Positions 35,401 through 43,961 of a stretch of 64,000 bases of DNA are shown in pieces. Source of the DNA: Alkaliphilus hydrothermalis (GTDB lineage: Bacteria > Bacillota > Clostridia > Peptostreptococcales > Natronincolaceae); assembly GCF_016908555.1 (NCBI RefSeq), contig NZ_JAFBEE010000011.1, forward strand, positions 1 through 64,000. Reading direction: 5' to 3'. Every line of letters begins with the position of its first letter. Position 1 is the first letter of the stretch. The notes under the pieces are model-generated. The model was not told the DNA's origin. It did not search any database and was given only the letters and a program-made list of their open reading frames with translations. The position numbers and the translations under genes were made by a program.

Positions 35401-35997
35401 TGTACTTTCCTTTAGCTTATACTTAAGCTCTTTACTTAAGGATTCAAGCTCAATTTGTTGCAAAAGCTCTTTAATAGCTTCTGCTCCCATACCTGCTGTA
35501 AACTGATATCCATACTTTTCAATTGCTTCTCCGTACTCTTTCTCAGTTAAAATTTGCTTTTCAGACAAAGGCGTTTCACCTGGATCTATTACTATATAAG
35601 CCGCAAAATACAGTACCTTTTCTAGAGATCTTGGTGACATATCAAGCAACAGACCCATTCTACTTGGGATACCTTTAAAGTACCAGATGTGAGAAACTGG
35701 GGCGGCTAATTCGATATGCCCCATTCTCTCCCTTCTCACTTTTGATTTTGTTACTTCAACTCCACAACGGTCACAAACAACACCTTTATATCTTACCCTC
35801 TTATATTTACCACAGTGACACTCCCAGTCTTTAGTCGGTCCAAAAATCTTCTCGCAGAATAGACCTTCTTTTTCTGGCTTAAGCGTTCGGTAATTGATTG
35901 TTTCTGGTTTCTTCACTTCCCCCTTAGACCATTGTCTAATTTTTTCTGGAGAAGCCAATGATATCTGAATTGACTCGAAATTATTTAATTCGTACAA
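32482..35997 (-). CDS. rpoC: RNA polymerase subunit beta'
   Basis: 1171 residues with a TTG start. N-terminal zinc site CHCGKYKRVRYKGVVCDRCG, active-site NADFDGDQM carrying the catalytic magnesium, second zinc site CKTRHGVCGTCYG and trigger-loop region are all present. The TTG start behind GGGAG is weaker than that of rpoB and may tune the beta/beta' ratio. Confidence 0.98.
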   Translation of the reverse strand: MYELNNFESIQISLASPEKIRQWSKGEVKKPETINYRTLKPEKEGLFCEKIFGPTKDWECHCGKYKRVRYKGVVCDRCGVEVTKSKVRRERMGHIELAAPVSHIWYFKGIPSRMGLLLDMSPRSLEKVLYFAAYIVIDPGETPLSEKQILTEKEYGEAIEKYGYQFTAGMGAEAIKELLQQIELESLSKELKYKLKESTGQKRVRTIRRLEVVEAFRLSGNLPEWMILDVVPVIPPDLRPMVQLDGGRFATSDLNDLYRRVINRNNRLKRLLDLGAPDIIVRNEKRMLQEAVDALIDNGRRGKPVTGPGNRPLKSLSDMLKGKQGRFRQNLLGKRVDYSGRSVIVVGPELKFYQCGLPKKMALELFKPFVMKKLVEENFAHNIKSAKRMVEKVKPEVWDVLEEVISEHPVLLNRAPTLHRLGIQAFEPILVEGKAIKLHPLVCTAYNADFDGDQMAVHVPLSVEAQAEARFLMLSPNNILAPKDGQPITTPTQDMVLGAYYLTIEVEGAQGEGMIFKDYEEMLMAYENKVVSLHAKVKVRRRLSPDDTGRLVESTVGRFIFNENLPQNLGFVDRSKDLYSLEVDFLCDKKALGKVIDKCFRKHGNTATSIMLDYIKQRGFKFSTRGAVTIAVSDMDIPEEKSHLISIAEEKVDKYEKAYRRGLISDEERYEKVIETWTETTEKVTDALMAGLDRLNNVFIMAHSGARGSKNQIRQLGGMRGLMANATGRTVEIPIKSNFREGLSVLEYFTSTHGARKGLADTALRTADSGYLTRRLVDVSQDVIVRELDCGTEEGIFAYAFKDGNEVIEELYDRLVGRHALEDVIHPQTGEVIVPAGEVINEDKAEVIISTGLEKVKIRAVLTCKTRHGVCGTCYGRNLATGEPVKVGEAVGIIAAQSIGEPGTQLTMRTFHTGGVAGADITQGLPRVEELFEARKPKGLAIISETAGTVEISESRKKREVTVVSPEGESTTYTIPYSSRVKVKAGQVIEAGDEITQGSINPHDILRIKGVEGVQTYIIKEVQRVYRLQGVDINDKHVEVITRQMLNRVKIEESGDTELLPGALESIFNVEDANRAVERNGGEAATYKAVLMGITKASLATESFLSAASFQETTRVLTEAAIKGKEDHLIGLKENVIIGKLIPAGTGMKRYKNIAIHVEKEEDDDEPFETR

Positions 35998-36054
35998 GGA
36001 GTCTCTCTCCCTTCCCTATAGTCTTTTAAGCTCCGGTTAAAGCTTAGACAACTA

Positions 36055-39000
36055 TTAATTGTAATCATCATCGTCATCAAAATCATCTACATCTTCATCT
36101 ACAAACTCTGTTGGCAAGTCTGATGATTCAAAATCATCCTCTGTCATATAGTCAACATCATTATCCATTTCTTCATCTTCATCTTCTACTACTTGGTCAT
36201 CTTCTACTTCATCATCTGGACCAGTAGGACTAATATCTCCATGATCTAAAGCAAGATCACTGGTATCGTCGTCAATGGATTCTCTAATTTCAATCTCTGC
36301 ATCTTCTTCAGTCAGTACCTTTACATCAAGACACAAACTTTGAAGTTCTTTAATTAATACTTTAAAGGATTCAGGAACACCAGGCTCTGGTATGTTCTCC
36401 CCCTTAACAATACATTCGTAGGTTTTAACACGGCCTACAACGTCGTCAGACTTAACAGTCAAGATTTCCTGTAGGGTATGGGCTGCACCATAGGCCTCCA
36501 ATGCCCAAACCTCCATCTCTCCAAAACGCTGTCCTCCGAATTGAGCTTTACCTCCCAATGGCTGTTGGGTTACCAGTGAGTAAGGTCCAGTACTTCTAGC
36601 ATGGATTTTATCGTCTACCAAATGGTGAAGCTTAAGCATGTACATGTATCCAACTGTTACTGGATTATCAAAGGTCTCGCCAGTTCTACCATCATATAGA
36701 ACCATTTTCCCTGATCTTGGATATCCAGCTTCCTCAAGTGCGTCCATAATATCACGCTCGTTTGCACCATCAAATACTGGTGTAGCCACCTTCCACCCTA
36801 AGGCCTTAGCAGCCATTCCAAGGTGCACTTCAAGTACCTGACCAATATTCATACGGGAAGGTACCCCCAGTGGGTTAAGCACAATTTCTAATGGAGTACC
36901 ATCTGCTAGGAATGGCATGTCTTCCTCTGGTAATACTCTAGAGATAACCCCTTTATTACCATGACGACCAGCCATTTTATCTCCAACATTAATTTTTCTC
37001 TTTTTAGCAATGTATACTCTTACTAACTCATTTACTCCTGGAGGAAGTTCATCTCCGTTTTCTCTTGTAAACACTTTAATGTCTACAATAATACCAGATT
37101 CTCCATGGGGCACTTTTAAAGATGTATCTCTAACTTCCCTTGCTTTTTCACCAAAGATTGCTCTAAGTAATCTTTCCTCGGCTGTAAGCTCTGTTTCTCC
37201 CTTTGGAGTTACTTTACCAACAAGAATATCTCCAGAAATTACCTCAGCTCCAATTCGAATAATTCCTCTTTCATCAAGATCCTTAAGGGCTTCCTCCCCT
37301 ACATTAGGGATATCTCTAGTAATTTCTTCTGGTCCTAGTTTTGTATCTCTGGCTTCTGCTTCATATTCTTCTATATGAATAGTTGTTAATGCATCTTCCT
37401 TAACTAATTTCTCATTAATTAAGATCGCATCCTCATAGTTATATCCTTCCCAAGTCATGAAGCCAATCAAACAGTTCCTACCTAACGCAATTTCACCGTA
37501 ATCAGTCGAAGGTCCATCAGCAATTACATCACCTGACTTAACCTTTTCACCTTTACTTACAATTGGCTTTTGATTGATACATGTCCCTTGGTTTGAACGC
37601 TTAAATTTTAATAATTTATAGACATCCTTTTGTCCATTGTCATCTCTTTTAATAACAATTTCCTTCGCCGTTACACGATCGATTACTCCTGCGTTTTTAG
37701 CGACTACCACTACACCTGAATCCACTGCAGCTTTGTACTCCATTCCCGTACCAATGATTGGCGCATCCGTCTTTAGTAACGGTACTGCCTGACGTTGCAT
37801 GTTGGAACCCATTAGGGCACGGTTAGCATCATCGTTTTCTAAGAAAGGAATCATTGCCGTTGCAACTGAAACCACCTGCTTTGGTGATACATCCATATAG
37901 TCAGCTTCTTCTGCAGGTATAATATCAATACCCCCGAAGCGTGTTCTAGCAGTTACTCTTTTATTGACGAAGGCACCTTCTTCATCCAGTGGCTCATTTG
38001 CCTGAGCAACTACGAATAAGTCTTCTTCATCGGCTGTTAGATATTCTATTTTACTAGTAACAACCGCTCTCTTTTTATCTACCTTACGATAAGGTGATTC
38101 GATAAAGCCATATTCATTTACGTGAGCATATGTACTCAAGTTGTTGATCAAACCAATGTTTGGACCCTCTGGTGTCTCGATAGGACACATACGACCATAG
38201 TGGGATTGATGCACGTCACGAACCTCAAAACCCGCTCTTTCTCTTGAAAGTCCACCTGGTCCTAGGGCAGAAAGTCTTCTCTTGTTGGTTAATTCAGCCA
38301 ACGGATTCGTTTGATCCATGAACTGAGATAACTGAGAACTACCGAAGAACTCCTTTACCGCAGCGGCTACTGGTCTAATATTGATTAGTGCCTGTGGCGT
38401 AACTAATTCAACATCTTGTATTGTCATTCTTTCCTTTACAACCCTCTCCATACGGGAAAGCCCTATACGGAATTGGTTTTGTAAAAGCTCTCCTACAGAA
38501 CGTAATCTTCTATTTCCTAAATGGTCAATATCATCAATATTTCCAACTTCATGGGATAAATTAAAAACATAGTTAATAGAAGCAAAGATGTCTGATTGAA
38601 TTATGTTCTTAGGAATTAACTCTCTATATCTTTCTTTAATAGCTTCTTTGATTTCCGTTTCATTTTCAAAGGTGTCTAATATCTCCTTTAATACAGGGAA
38701 GTAAACCCTTTCTTTGATTTTTAAATCCTCTATATTAAATTGAATATAGTGTTTGATATCAACGAAGTGATTTCCTATCACTTTGATTACCTTATTGTCC
38801 TCTGAGTAGATAAGGATTTCATTAACTCCTGAGTTTTGAATCAATAGAGACGTATCTCTATCTATTTTTTGTCCTTCTTCCGCTAATATTTCTCCTGTCT
38901 GCTTATCTACAACATTTTCAGCGGCCTTTTTACCCATGATTCTATTAGCTATAGATAATTTTTTGTTAAACTTATATCTACCAACCTTAGCTAAATCATA

Positions 39001-39789
39001 TCTCTTAGGATCAAAGAATAACGTGTTCAATAGTGATCTGGCGTTTTCAACTGTAGGAGGCTCACCTGGTCTTAATCTCTTATAAACCTCCAACAGACCT
39101 TCCTCGGTACTTTTGGTATTATCTTTTTCAAGGGTCGCCAATAGTCTCTCATCTTCCCCTAGAAGATCTTTAATTTGTTGATCTGACCCATAACCCAATG
39201 CTCTAAGAAGAACCGTTACAGGTTGCTTTCGGGTTCTATCGATACGGACTGAAACAACGTCATTCGAGTCTGTCTCATATTCAAGCCATGCCCCTCTATT
39301 GGGAATCACTGTAGCAGAGTAGAGTGGTTTCCCTGTCTTGTCAATCTCTTTGTTGTAATAAACACCAGGGGATCTAACCAATTGACTTACGATTACCCTT
39401 TCAGCACCATTAATAACAAATGTTCCTGTATCTGTCATTAATGGGAAGTCCCCCATGAATACTTCTTGCTCTTTTACTTCTCCAGTTTCTTTGTTAATTA
39501 ATCTTACCTTTGCCTTTAGAGGTGCTGCATATGTAGCGTCTCTTTCTTTGGATTCTTCAACATCGTACTTAGGGGTATTTTCTAAGTAATAGTCTACGAA
39601 TTCTAAGATTAGGTTTCCAGTATAGTCTTCGATGGGAGAGATGTCATTAAACACCTCGTGAAGACCTTCTGACAGGAACCACTCATAGGATTCCTTCTGT
39701 AGTTCGATCAAATTCGGTATGTCCAATACCTCGTCAATCTGTGAATAACTCATTCTTATCTTTTTACCAACTTGAACAGGATGTGGCAT
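36055..39789 (-). CDS. rpoB: RNA polymerase subunit beta, Asn at the rifampicin position, acidic tail
   Basis: 1244 residues. The rifampicin pocket reads SSQLSQFMDQTNPLAEL then TNKRRLSALGPG: residue 502 (codon AAC, 38284-38286) is Asn where most bacteria have His (E. coli 526), while the Asp and Ser positions are normal. The C-terminal ~50 residues are a highly acidic, Asp/Glu-rich tail typical of Clostridia. Preceded by two candidate promoters and a 200-300-base leader. Confidence 0.98.
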   Translation of the reverse strand: MPHPVQVGKKIRMSYSQIDEVLDIPNLIELQKESYEWFLSEGLHEVFNDISPIEDYTGNLILEFVDYYLENTPKYDVEESKERDATYAAPLKAKVRLINKETGEVKEQEVFMGDFPLMTDTGTFVINGAERVIVSQLVRSPGVYYNKEIDKTGKPLYSATVIPNRGAWLEYETDSNDVVSVRIDRTRKQPVTVLLRALGYGSDQQIKDLLGEDERLLATLEKDNTKSTEEGLLEVYKRLRPGEPPTVENARSLLNTLFFDPKRYDLAKVGRYKFNKKLSIANRIMGKKAAENVVDKQTGEILAEEGQKIDRDTSLLIQNSGVNEILIYSEDNKVIKVIGNHFVDIKHYIQFNIEDLKIKERVYFPVLKEILDTFENETEIKEAIKERYRELIPKNIIQSDIFASINYVFNLSHEVGNIDDIDHLGNRRLRSVGELLQNQFRIGLSRMERVVKERMTIQDVELVTPQALINIRPVAAAVKEFFGSSQLSQFMDQTNPLAELTNKRRLSALGPGGLSRERAGFEVRDVHQSHYGRMCPIETPEGPNIGLINNLSTYAHVNEYGFIESPYRKVDKKRAVVTSKIEYLTADEEDLFVVAQANEPLDEEGAFVNKRVTARTRFGGIDIIPAEEADYMDVSPKQVVSVATAMIPFLENDDANRALMGSNMQRQAVPLLKTDAPIIGTGMEYKAAVDSGVVVVAKNAGVIDRVTAKEIVIKRDDNGQKDVYKLLKFKRSNQGTCINQKPIVSKGEKVKSGDVIADGPSTDYGEIALGRNCLIGFMTWEGYNYEDAILINEKLVKEDALTTIHIEEYEAEARDTKLGPEEITRDIPNVGEEALKDLDERGIIRIGAEVISGDILVGKVTPKGETELTAEERLLRAIFGEKAREVRDTSLKVPHGESGIIVDIKVFTRENGDELPPGVNELVRVYIAKKRKINVGDKMAGRHGNKGVISRVLPEEDMPFLADGTPLEIVLNPLGVPSRMNIGQVLEVHLGMAAKALGWKVATPVFDGANERDIMDALEEAGYPRSGKMVLYDGRTGETFDNPVTVGYMYMLKLHHLVDDKIHARSTGPYSLVTQQPLGGKAQFGGQRFGEMEVWALEAYGAAHTLQEILTVKSDDVVGRVKTYECIVKGENIPEPGVPESFKVLIKELQSLCLDVKVLTEEDAEIEIRESIDDDTSDLALDHGDISPTGPDDEVEDDQVVEDEDEEMDNDVDYMTEDDFESSDLPTEFVDEDVDDFDDDDDYN

Positions 39790-39997
39790 TTCAATTCACT
39801 CCTTGATATAAAGGTATTAAAGAAATAGATGCTTAACCTTTTATTTATGAAAATATCCCAAATAACCTTAGCAGTTTTTGGGTTTATAACTATTTTTTTA
39901 CATAATACTGTATCTTAATACTATTGACACCTTCCTATGGGATTATACCCAATCCAAAGGTATTTTTTTCATCATTTTAGGTTTTATGCAATATATA

Positions 39998-40027
39998 ATT
40001 ATATCTTAAATGTTTCATTAAAGTCAA
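39998..40027 (-). promoter_or_regulatory. Proximal promoter of rpoBC
   Basis: On the minus strand TTGACT (40027-40022), 18-bp spacer, perfect TATAAT (40003-39998). Leader to rpoB is about 200 bases. Confidence 0.7.
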
Positions 40028-40094
40028 CAGTATTTTGGTTTGTGGTGCTTTGTTGAAATTTCGATAAAATTCTCAAAGTGCTACTGGTATTATT

Positions 40095-40124
40095 ATTAGA
40101 ATTATAGTATAATAAAGTTGTCAA
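40095..40124 (-). promoter_or_regulatory. Distal promoter of rpoBC
   Basis: On the minus strand TTGACA (40124-40119), 18-bp spacer, TCTAAT (40100-40095). Lies between the rplL terminator and the proximal promoter. Confidence 0.6.
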
Positions 40125-40142
40125 ATAAATAATTTTCATCAG

Positions 40143-40166
40143 CCCCTAGGAAACTAGGGGATTTTT
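40143..40166 (+). terminator. Plus-strand-oriented terminator in the rplL-rpoB gap
   Basis: CCCCTAG (40143-40149), loop GAAA, CTAGGGG (40154-40160) then ATTTTT on the plus strand only. Its T-tract faces away from the rpl/rpo genes, so it would end antisense transcription coming from the rpoB leader. Confidence 0.65.
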
Positions 40167-40190
40167 GCGTTCCTTTTTCAAAAAATACAT

Positions 40191-40226
40191 AAAAAGGTAC
40201 TCCAGATTAACTGGAGTCCCTTTTTT
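40191..40226. terminator. Terminator after rplL
   Basis: AAAAAGG-ACTCCAG-type arm (40191-40205), loop ATTAA, CTGGAGT-CCCTTTTTT (40211-40226); bidirectional in shape, placed 16 bases past the rplL stop. Confidence 0.85.
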
Positions 40227-40241
40227 ATTTATGCTATTTTC

Positions 40242-40604
40242 TTACTTAACTGTTACAGTTGCTCCAGCTTCTTCTAACTTAGCTTTGATTGCTTCAGCTT
40301 CTTCCTTAGCAATACCTTCTTTAAGCGCCTTAGGAGCGTTGTCTACTACTTCTTTAGCTTCTTTTAAGCCTAAACCAGTAAGTTCTCTAACAACCTTGAT
40401 AACACCAATCTTTGAAGAACCTGGGTTGTCTAAGATTACGTCAAACTCAGTTTGCTCTTCAACAGCAGCTCCAGCAGCAGCTCCAGCCATCATAACTGGT
40501 GCAGATGCAGATACTCCAAACTTTTCTTCTGCAGCTTTAACTAACTCGTTTAATTCTAATACCTTCATATTTTCAATAGCTTCTAAAATTTGTTCAATTG
40601 TCAT
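40242..40604 (-). CDS. rplL: 50S ribosomal protein L7/L12
   Basis: 120 residues: N-terminal dimerisation helices, an Ala/Gly-rich hinge (SAPVMMAGAAAGAAVEE) and the C-terminal factor-binding domain EKTEFDVIL-like region with KIGVIKVVRELTGLGLKEAK. Stalk protein that recruits EF-Tu and EF-G. Confidence 0.98.
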   Translation of the reverse strand: MTIEQILEAIENMKVLELNELVKAAEEKFGVSASAPVMMAGAAAGAAVEEQTEFDVILDNPGSSKIGVIKVVRELTGLGLKEAKEVVDNAPKALKEGIAKEEAEAIKAKLEEAGATVTVK

Positions 40605-40668
40605 TATAAAGCACCTCCGAAATTATCATATAATTTTAAAATTTAAATTAATTTTTTATTTCCTTTAA

Positions 40669-41169
40669 TTAAGCACCTTCTGCTTCTTTCTTTTCAGCAA
40701 TAGCCTTTACTAAGTAAGCAAAGTTTGATACTGGAGCCTTTAAGCTGCCAAGTAATTTTGCGATAAGAACTTCTCTTGCAGGAATACTTGCTAGTTCTTT
40801 AATTTGATCTTCATTGTAGAATGCACCCTCTACAACTCCAACTTTTAATTCTAATTTCTTATGATCTTTTGCAAAGTTATCAGCAATTCTTGCTGGAGCA
40901 ATAGGATCATCATAACTGAAAGCAACTGCGTTTGGTCCAACTAGGCTTTCAACTAATTCTTCCATACCTGCATTTTTAGCAGCCATTCTCATAAGTGTAT
41001 TCTTGTATACTTTATACTCAACACCAGCTTCTCTAAATTGCTTTCTTAGTTCAGTTAGTTCTTCTACTTTTAGTCCTCGATAATCTACTAGAATAGCAGC
41101 AGTAGACTTTTGAAATTTCTCAGTAATCTCTGCAACTACTTCCTTTTTCATATCAATAGCTTTTGACAT
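40669..41169 (-). CDS. rplJ: 50S ribosomal protein L10
   Basis: 166 residues from ATG at 41169 (MSKAIDMKKEVV). AAGGAGGT lies 12 bases upstream, a slightly long spacer; the in-frame extension upstream is non-conserved. L10 anchors L7/L12 and represses its own mRNA through the L10 leader just upstream. Confidence 0.96.
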   Translation of the reverse strand: MSKAIDMKKEVVAEITEKFQKSTAAILVDYRGLKVEELTELRKQFREAGVEYKVYKNTLMRMAAKNAGMEELVESLVGPNAVAFSYDDPIAPARIADNFAKDHKKLELKVGVVEGAFYNEDQIKELASIPAREVLIAKLLGSLKAPVSNFAYLVKAIAEKKEAEGA

Positions 41170-41226
41170 AAGGACCGTCCACCTCCTTCGACTTAGTTTG
41201 TTGTATATTTTGCCGATCAATAAAAT

Positions 41227-41328
41227 AAGGCCTCATATTATGCTTTTTAGACATAGAGAGGCCTTCGTTTTTTTATATATCAGAAGCCTCGGTAGGATAT
41301 TTAAGCTTTGGCACCTACGGTCTATGGC
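41227..41328 (-). promoter_or_regulatory. L10 leader with attenuator hairpin
   Basis: On the minus strand the core around 41328-41285 (GCCATAGACCGTAGGTGCC, AAAGCTTAAATATCCTACCG) matches the ribosomal protein L10 leader, a mimic of the L10 site on 23S rRNA. Downstream, AAGGCCTC/GAGGCCTT arms (41227-41234, 41258-41265) followed by TTATTTTA form an intrinsic attenuator. Binding of L10(L12)4 would favour termination. Confidence 0.85.
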
Positions 41329-41352
41329 AAAATATTCACTTTTACCTTAGTC

Positions 41353-41381
41353 ATTTTATCAATTTTATAAAGCATTGTCAA
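41353..41381 (-). promoter_or_regulatory. Promoter of rplJ-rplL
   Basis: On the minus strand TTGACA (41381-41376), 17-bp spacer, TAAAAT (41358-41353), directly upstream of the L10 leader. Confidence 0.85.
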
Positions 41382-41406
41382 TGGTAATTTATGTTTTATG
41401 ACAATC

Positions 41407-42105
41407 TTATTCAGTAACCTTTGTTGGACTAACCTTAATTCCAGGTCCCATTGTATTAGTAAGTGTAATACTCTTTAGGTATTGACCTTTAGCAGCAGCT
41501 GGCTTAGCTTTAACAATAGCTTCCATTAATGTTCTAAAGTTTTCAGCCAACTTAACTTCTTCGAAAGAAGCCTTACCAATCGGTACGTGAATAATATTTG
41601 TCTTATCTAATCTGTACTCAACTTTACCTGCTTTGATTTCATTTACAGCTTTACCAACTTCGAAAGTAACAGTACCTGACTTAGGGTTTGGCATTAAACC
41701 TTTTGGTCCTAACACTCTACCTAGTCTTCCTACAAGCCCCATCATGTCTGGAGTCGCAACAATTACATCGAAATCAAACCAGTTTTCTTTTTGAATCTTG
41801 TCAACCATATCTTCTGCACCGACAAAGTCAGCACCAGCTTTTTCTGCTTCTGTAGCCTTGTCTCCTTTTGCAAAAACAAGAACTCTAGCAGTTTTACCAG
41901 TTCCGTGTGGAAGTACAATTGCTCCTCTAACCTGTTGGTCAGCATGTCTTGAGTCTACACCTAACTTGATGTGAGCCTCTACAGTTTCATCGAATTTAGC
42001 AGTAGCAGTCTTTTTAACAAGTTCTATAGCTTCATTAACATCATGCATCTTAGTTCTATCAACTAATTTGCTGGCTTCTAAATATTTCTTACCTTGCTTT
42101 GCCAT
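41407..42105 (-). CDS. rplA: 50S ribosomal protein L1
   Basis: 232 residues; GTGKTARVLVFAKG, GLVGRLGRVLGPKGLMPNPK and KVEYRLDKTNIIHVPIGK are conserved. Stalk protein moving with E-site tRNA. Confidence 0.98.
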   Translation of the reverse strand: MAKQGKKYLEASKLVDRTKMHDVNEAIELVKKTATAKFDETVEAHIKLGVDSRHADQQVRGAIVLPHGTGKTARVLVFAKGDKATEAEKAGADFVGAEDMVDKIQKENWFDFDVIVATPDMMGLVGRLGRVLGPKGLMPNPKSGTVTFEVGKAVNEIKAGKVEYRLDKTNIIHVPIGKASFEEVKLAENFRTLMEAIVKAKPAAAKGQYLKSITLTNTMGPGIKVSPTKVTE

Positions 42106-42182
42106 TTTATTAACCTCCTTGTGGTATTAACGGTTTTAATGTGAGAAACCTCCCACGTGTTCCATTATAATTGAATAGAATA

Positions 42183-42608
42183 TTATTCTTCTACAACAAT
42201 ACCCATACTTCTAGCAGTTCCAGCGATCATGCTCATAGCAGTTTCAACTGAAGCAGCATTTAAGTCAGGCATTTTTAATTCAGCTATTTCTCTAATCTTA
42301 GCTTGAGAAATTTTAGCAACCTTTTTCTTGTTAGGTTCGCCAGATCCACTTTCGATTCCTACAGCCTTCTTGATTAATACAGCAGCTGGTGGAGTTTTAG
42401 TGATGAAAGTAAATGATCTGTCTTGATAAACTGAAATAACTACCGGGATAATTAATCCAGCTTGGTCTGCAGTTTTTGCATTGAATTCTTTACAGAAACC
42501 CATTATATTAACACCGTGTTGTCCAAGAGCTGGTCCAACTGGTGGTGCTGGAGTAGCTTTACCTGCAGGAATTTGTAATTTTATTTGTCCTGTTACTTTT
42601 TTTGCCAT
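42183..42608 (-). CDS. rplK: 50S ribosomal protein L11
   Basis: 141 residues; QIPAGKATPAPPVGPALGQ N-terminal proline-rich segment (thiostrepton site) and GTARSMGIVVEE end. Lies about 105 bases after nusG. Confidence 0.98.
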   Translation of the reverse strand: MAKKVTGQIKLQIPAGKATPAPPVGPALGQHGVNIMGFCKEFNAKTADQAGLIIPVVISVYQDRSFTFITKTPPAAVLIKKAVGIESGSGEPNKKKVAKISQAKIREIAELKMPDLNAASVETAMSMIAGTARSMGIVVEE

Positions 42609-42714
42609 GTATCTACACCTCCTTAAAAATTTGGCTTTGTTAAGGCTAGTTTATAATGTTATTTATAATCTATATAATTTAATCTTTCGCCTTAAAAAAA
42701 GCTAGATTGAAAAA

Positions 42715-43233
42715 CTATAATGATTCTACCTGGTGGAATTCCAACTCTACAGGGGTTTCTCTTCCAAACATGGAAATCATAACCTTAATCGTTTGTTTCT
42801 CCACATTAATATTCTCAATTGTTCCTAAGAAACTTTCGAACGGTCCAGAAATAACCCGAACAGTATCCCCCAGTTTTAAATCTATTTCATGTCGAACTTC
42901 CTCAACCCCCATATTCCTCACTTCACTATCTGTTAATGGAATAGGTTTTGAGCTAGGACCTACGAAACCTGTAACTCCCCTAGTATTTCTAACTAAATAC
43001 CAAGATTCATCCGTCATATGCATTTTTACTAATACATAACCTGGAAATAGTTTGACTTCTTTAACCTTCTTCTTGCCATTTTTAATCTCTACTTTTTCTT
43101 CTGTAGGTACTTTAACTTCTACTATTACATCCTCCATACCTCTGTTCTCAACCATTTTTTCAATGTTGACCTTTACCTTGTTCTCATGGCCAGAATAGGT
43201 ATGAACGACATACCATTTCGCATCTTGGGTCAT
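42715..43233 (-). CDS. nusG: Transcription termination/antitermination factor NusG
   Basis: 172 residues. N-terminal NGN domain (WYVVHTYSGHENKVKVNIE...FPGYVLVKMHM) and C-terminal KOW domain (LGDTVRVISGPFESFLGTIE). Couples RNA polymerase with ribosome/Rho or pausing. secE-nusG-rplK order conserved. Confidence 0.97.
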   Translation of the reverse strand: MTQDAKWYVVHTYSGHENKVKVNIEKMVENRGMEDVIVEVKVPTEEKVEIKNGKKKVKEVKLFPGYVLVKMHMTDESWYLVRNTRGVTGFVGPSSKPIPLTDSEVRNMGVEEVRHEIDLKLGDTVRVISGPFESFLGTIENINVEKQTIKVMISMFGRETPVELEFHQVESL

Positions 43234-43289
43234 AATTTAGGAGCACCTATCTATTGATAGATTACTCTCCCTCCTTTGAACTTAGTTTG

Positions 43290-43505
43290 TTACTTTAGTA
43301 TGAAACTTAAGCCGAAACCAAAAGCAGTATCAAATACCCATAACATAGCAGTGGCAACCGCAACAGCGCCAACAACTAATGCAGTATGGTTCTTTAGGTC
43401 TTTACGACTAGGCCAGTTAACCTTCTTAAGCTCAGATTTAACTCCCTTTAAATACTTGCTTGCGTTTCCTCTTTTTTCATTGTTAGTATTTGCATGGGTG
43501 CTCAT
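43290..43505 (-). CDS. secE: Preprotein translocase subunit SecE
   Basis: 71 residues from ATG at 43505. A hydrophilic N-terminus, amphipathic KYLKGVKSELKKVNWPSRKD and a single C-terminal membrane helix are the minimal SecE layout. Clamps SecY. Confidence 0.95.
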   Translation of the reverse strand: MSTHANTNNEKRGNASKYLKGVKSELKKVNWPSRKDLKNHTALVVGAVAVATAMLWVFDTAFGFGLSFILK

Positions 43506-43541
43506 TTCTAATTCACATCCTTTATACATTTTTAATACTAA

Positions 43542-43691
43542 CTACTTCGTCTCCTTGTGGGATGTATGAGATTTGCAAAATTTGCAGTACTTCTTCATCT
43601 CAATACGGTCTGGATTATTTTTTTTGTTTTTAGTTGTATTGTAATTTCTTTGTTTGCATTCTGTACATGCTAATGTAATTTTAACTCGCAC
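43542..43691 (-). CDS. rpmG: 50S ribosomal protein L33 (zinc type)
   Basis: 49 residues, unlisted because of its length. GTG start at 43691 with AGGAGG seven bases upstream. Begins MRVKITLACTECKQRNY and has a second CKFC pair, giving four zinc-binding cysteines. Standard rpmG-secE-nusG order. Confidence 0.97.
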   Translation of the reverse strand: MRVKITLACTECKQRNYNTTKNKKNNPDRIEMKKYCKFCKSHTSHKETK

Positions 43692-43776
43692 GGTTACACC
43701 TCCTATAAAGCCTTAGACGGTTTGTATTTATTATAGCACACAGGTAGCTTCCATTATATCGATAGTCACCTAATAA

Positions 43777-43805
43777 AATCTATCATACTTTGATTTTTAT
43801 GTCAA
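43777..43805 (-). promoter_or_regulatory. Promoter of rpmG-secE-nusG-rplK-rplA
   Basis: On the minus strand TTGACA (43805-43800), 17-bp spacer, TAGATT (43782-43777). Confidence 0.8.
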
Positions 43806-43911
43806 TAAAAAAATACAATTATCCTTGCTTGACTAATCTGACTGCTATTCATTAGCAATTAGAGCTAGTATACCACTTATTTAAACCAATTATTTGCTGT
43901 AGCAATTATTT

Positions 43912-43941
43912 TGAGGGACTAGGTTATCCCTAGCCCCCTCA
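43912..43941 (-). terminator. Hairpin after tuf copy 2
   Basis: GAGGGACTAGG/CCTAGCCCCCTC-type arms (about 43912-43923 and 43928-43941) form a GC-rich stem shortly past the stop at 43962, but no clear T-tract follows on the minus strand. Probable but atypical terminator or 3' stabiliser. Confidence 0.45.
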
Positions 43942-43961
43942 TATACAAGTTAAACTAGATA

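Noticed and set aside
11040..40200. AAAATACATAAAAA shared by the ecfA1 leader and the rplL terminator region
   Set aside because: A-rich 14-mer in AT-rich gaps; no extended similarity.
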